Source: Pseudomonadota bacterium (GTDB lineage: Bacteria > Pseudomonadota > Gammaproteobacteria > Xanthomonadales > Rhodanobacteraceae). Taken from it: DNA of 5,455 nucleotides. The stretch covers positions 1-5,455 of the forward strand of contig JANXVS010000016.1 in the NCBI GenBank assembly GCA_025351555.1. The letters run 5' to 3'. Made by a program: the position numbers and the translations under genes. Positions 4,885-5,455 of this stretch are shown here, piece after piece. The notes under the pieces are model-generated. The model saw only the letters and a program-made list of their open reading frames with translations, was not told the origin of the DNA and did not search any database. Every line of letters begins with the position of its first letter. Positions within the stretch are counted from its first letter, which is position 1.

Positions 4885-5455
4885 ATGAGCAGTGGCCCGC
4901 AGCGCATCGTCTGCCTCACTGAAGAGCCGACCGAAGTGCTGTATGCGCTCGGTCAACAGGATCGCATCGTCGGCATTTCTGGCTTCACCGTGCGCCCGCC
5001 GCGCGCGCGCAGGGAAAAACCGAAAGTCTCGGCCTTCATCAGTGCGAAGATCGGCGAGATTCTCAAACTTGAACCGGATTTCGTTGTCGGCTTTTCCGAC
5101 ATCCAGGCCGATATCGCGCGTGAGCTGATCGCGGCCGGGGTGGAAGTGTGGATCAGCAATCATCGCTCGGTCGCCGGCATCATCGATTACATCCGCCGAC
5201 TCGGCGCCCTCGTCGGCGCAGTGGAAAAAGCCGAAGCGCTGGCACGGCGAGCCGAAGAACATATTGCACAAGTGGAGAAAGTTGCATCTCGACTGGCGCG
5301 TCGGCCACGCGTGTATTTCGAGGAATGGGACGAGCCGATGATTTCCGGCATCCGCTGGGTCGCCGAACTGATCCGGATCGCCGGTGGCGACGATATATTT
5401 CCCGAGCGTGCCGAAAAATCGCTGGCGCGCGACCGCATCATCGCCGACCCTGGTG
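4885..5455 (+). CDS. Cobalamin-binding-like protein, type III periplasmic-binding fold, no signal peptide (partial, 3' end off window)
   Basis: The 190 visible residues match the COG0614/BtuF-like substrate-binding fold: RIVCLTEEPTEVLYALG (7-23), DRIVGISGFTVRPPRARREKP (26-46), VSAFISAKIGEILKLEPDFVVGF (48-70), SDIQADIARELIAAGVEV, then a long connecting helix (about 97-137, RRLGALVG, AEALARRAEEHIAQVEKVAS) and the second lobe RPRVYFEEWDEPMISGIRWVAELIRIAGGDDIFPE. This subfamily is usually annotated cobalamin-binding protein or ABC transporter substrate-binding protein. The protein starts directly with the first strand and has no signal peptide or lipobox, so it is probably cytoplasmic, which does not fit an import role; ligand and function are unknown. 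The start at 4885 is supported by AAGG upstream and by alignment to copy 1. It is preceded by a truncated copy of itself and a palindromic element. The C-terminus lies beyond the window. Confidence 0.85.
   Translation, partial: MSSGPQRIVCLTEEPTEVLYALGQQDRIVGISGFTVRPPRARREKPKVSAFISAKIGEILKLEPDFVVGFSDIQADIARELIAAGVEVWISNHRSVAGIIDYIRRLGALVGAVEKAEALARRAEEHIAQVEKVASRLARRPRVYFEEWDEPMISGIRWVAELIRIAGGDDIFPERAEKSLARDRIIADPG

Noticed and set aside
4741..5271. Minus-strand frame with an internally repeated RRAHGEARNADDAILL-like segment
   Set aside because: The internal repeat is only the antisense reading of the duplicated gene start; plus-strand copy 2 has a clear protein family.
1..5455. CRISPR array, tRNA/rRNA genes or an insertion-sequence transposase
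   Set aside because: I see no spaced identical repeats, cloverleaf or transposase motifs on either strand; coding genes account for nearly all of the window.

Overview
The window is GC-rich, gene-dense bacterial chromosome. It is most likely from a gammaproteobacterium of the order Lysobacterales (Xanthomonadales). The aroK-aroB pair is followed by a SPOR-type gene, as in gammaproteobacteria where damX follows aroB. PdxH carries the two-residue insertion before its VQVRVEG strand that I recall from xanthomonad PdxH proteins. No species can be named from the sequence alone.

Left half, minus strand (2679 down to 1): an apparent operon aroK - aroB - small WGR-domain protein - SPOR-type exported protein. 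Its junctions are tight: an ATGA overlap, a short gap and a 14-bp overlap. The last gene is open at the left edge; its 248 visible codons contain no stop. AroK and AroB catalyse two steps of the shikimate pathway. The other two genes are accessory and less understood.

A 99-bp divergent intergenic region (2680-2778) separates this operon from the plus-strand genes. These are a solitary exosortase H (xrtH), a dodecin flavoprotein, a YbjQ/UPF0145 protein, pdxH (pyridoxamine 5'-phosphate oxidase), and a cobalamin-binding-like periplasmic-binding-fold protein without a signal peptide, cut off by the right edge. ybjQ-pdxH (5-nt gap) and pdxH-next frame (TGATG overlap) look translationally coupled.

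The most unusual part is 4644-5016. The first ~42 codons of the binding-protein gene occur twice. The first copy overlaps the pdxH stop codon and breaks off into a ~90-bp block of inverted repeats. The second copy has its own ribosome binding site and continues as the intact gene. The copies differ at 18 of 123 aligned bases but at only 3 of 41 residues, so the first copy looks like the remnant of a once-functional diverged gene rather than a fresh tandem duplication. A smaller curiosity is a 15-bp repeat in three degenerate copies that begins exactly at the dodecin stop codon. I see no convincing new multi-gene system; most of the window is housekeeping.
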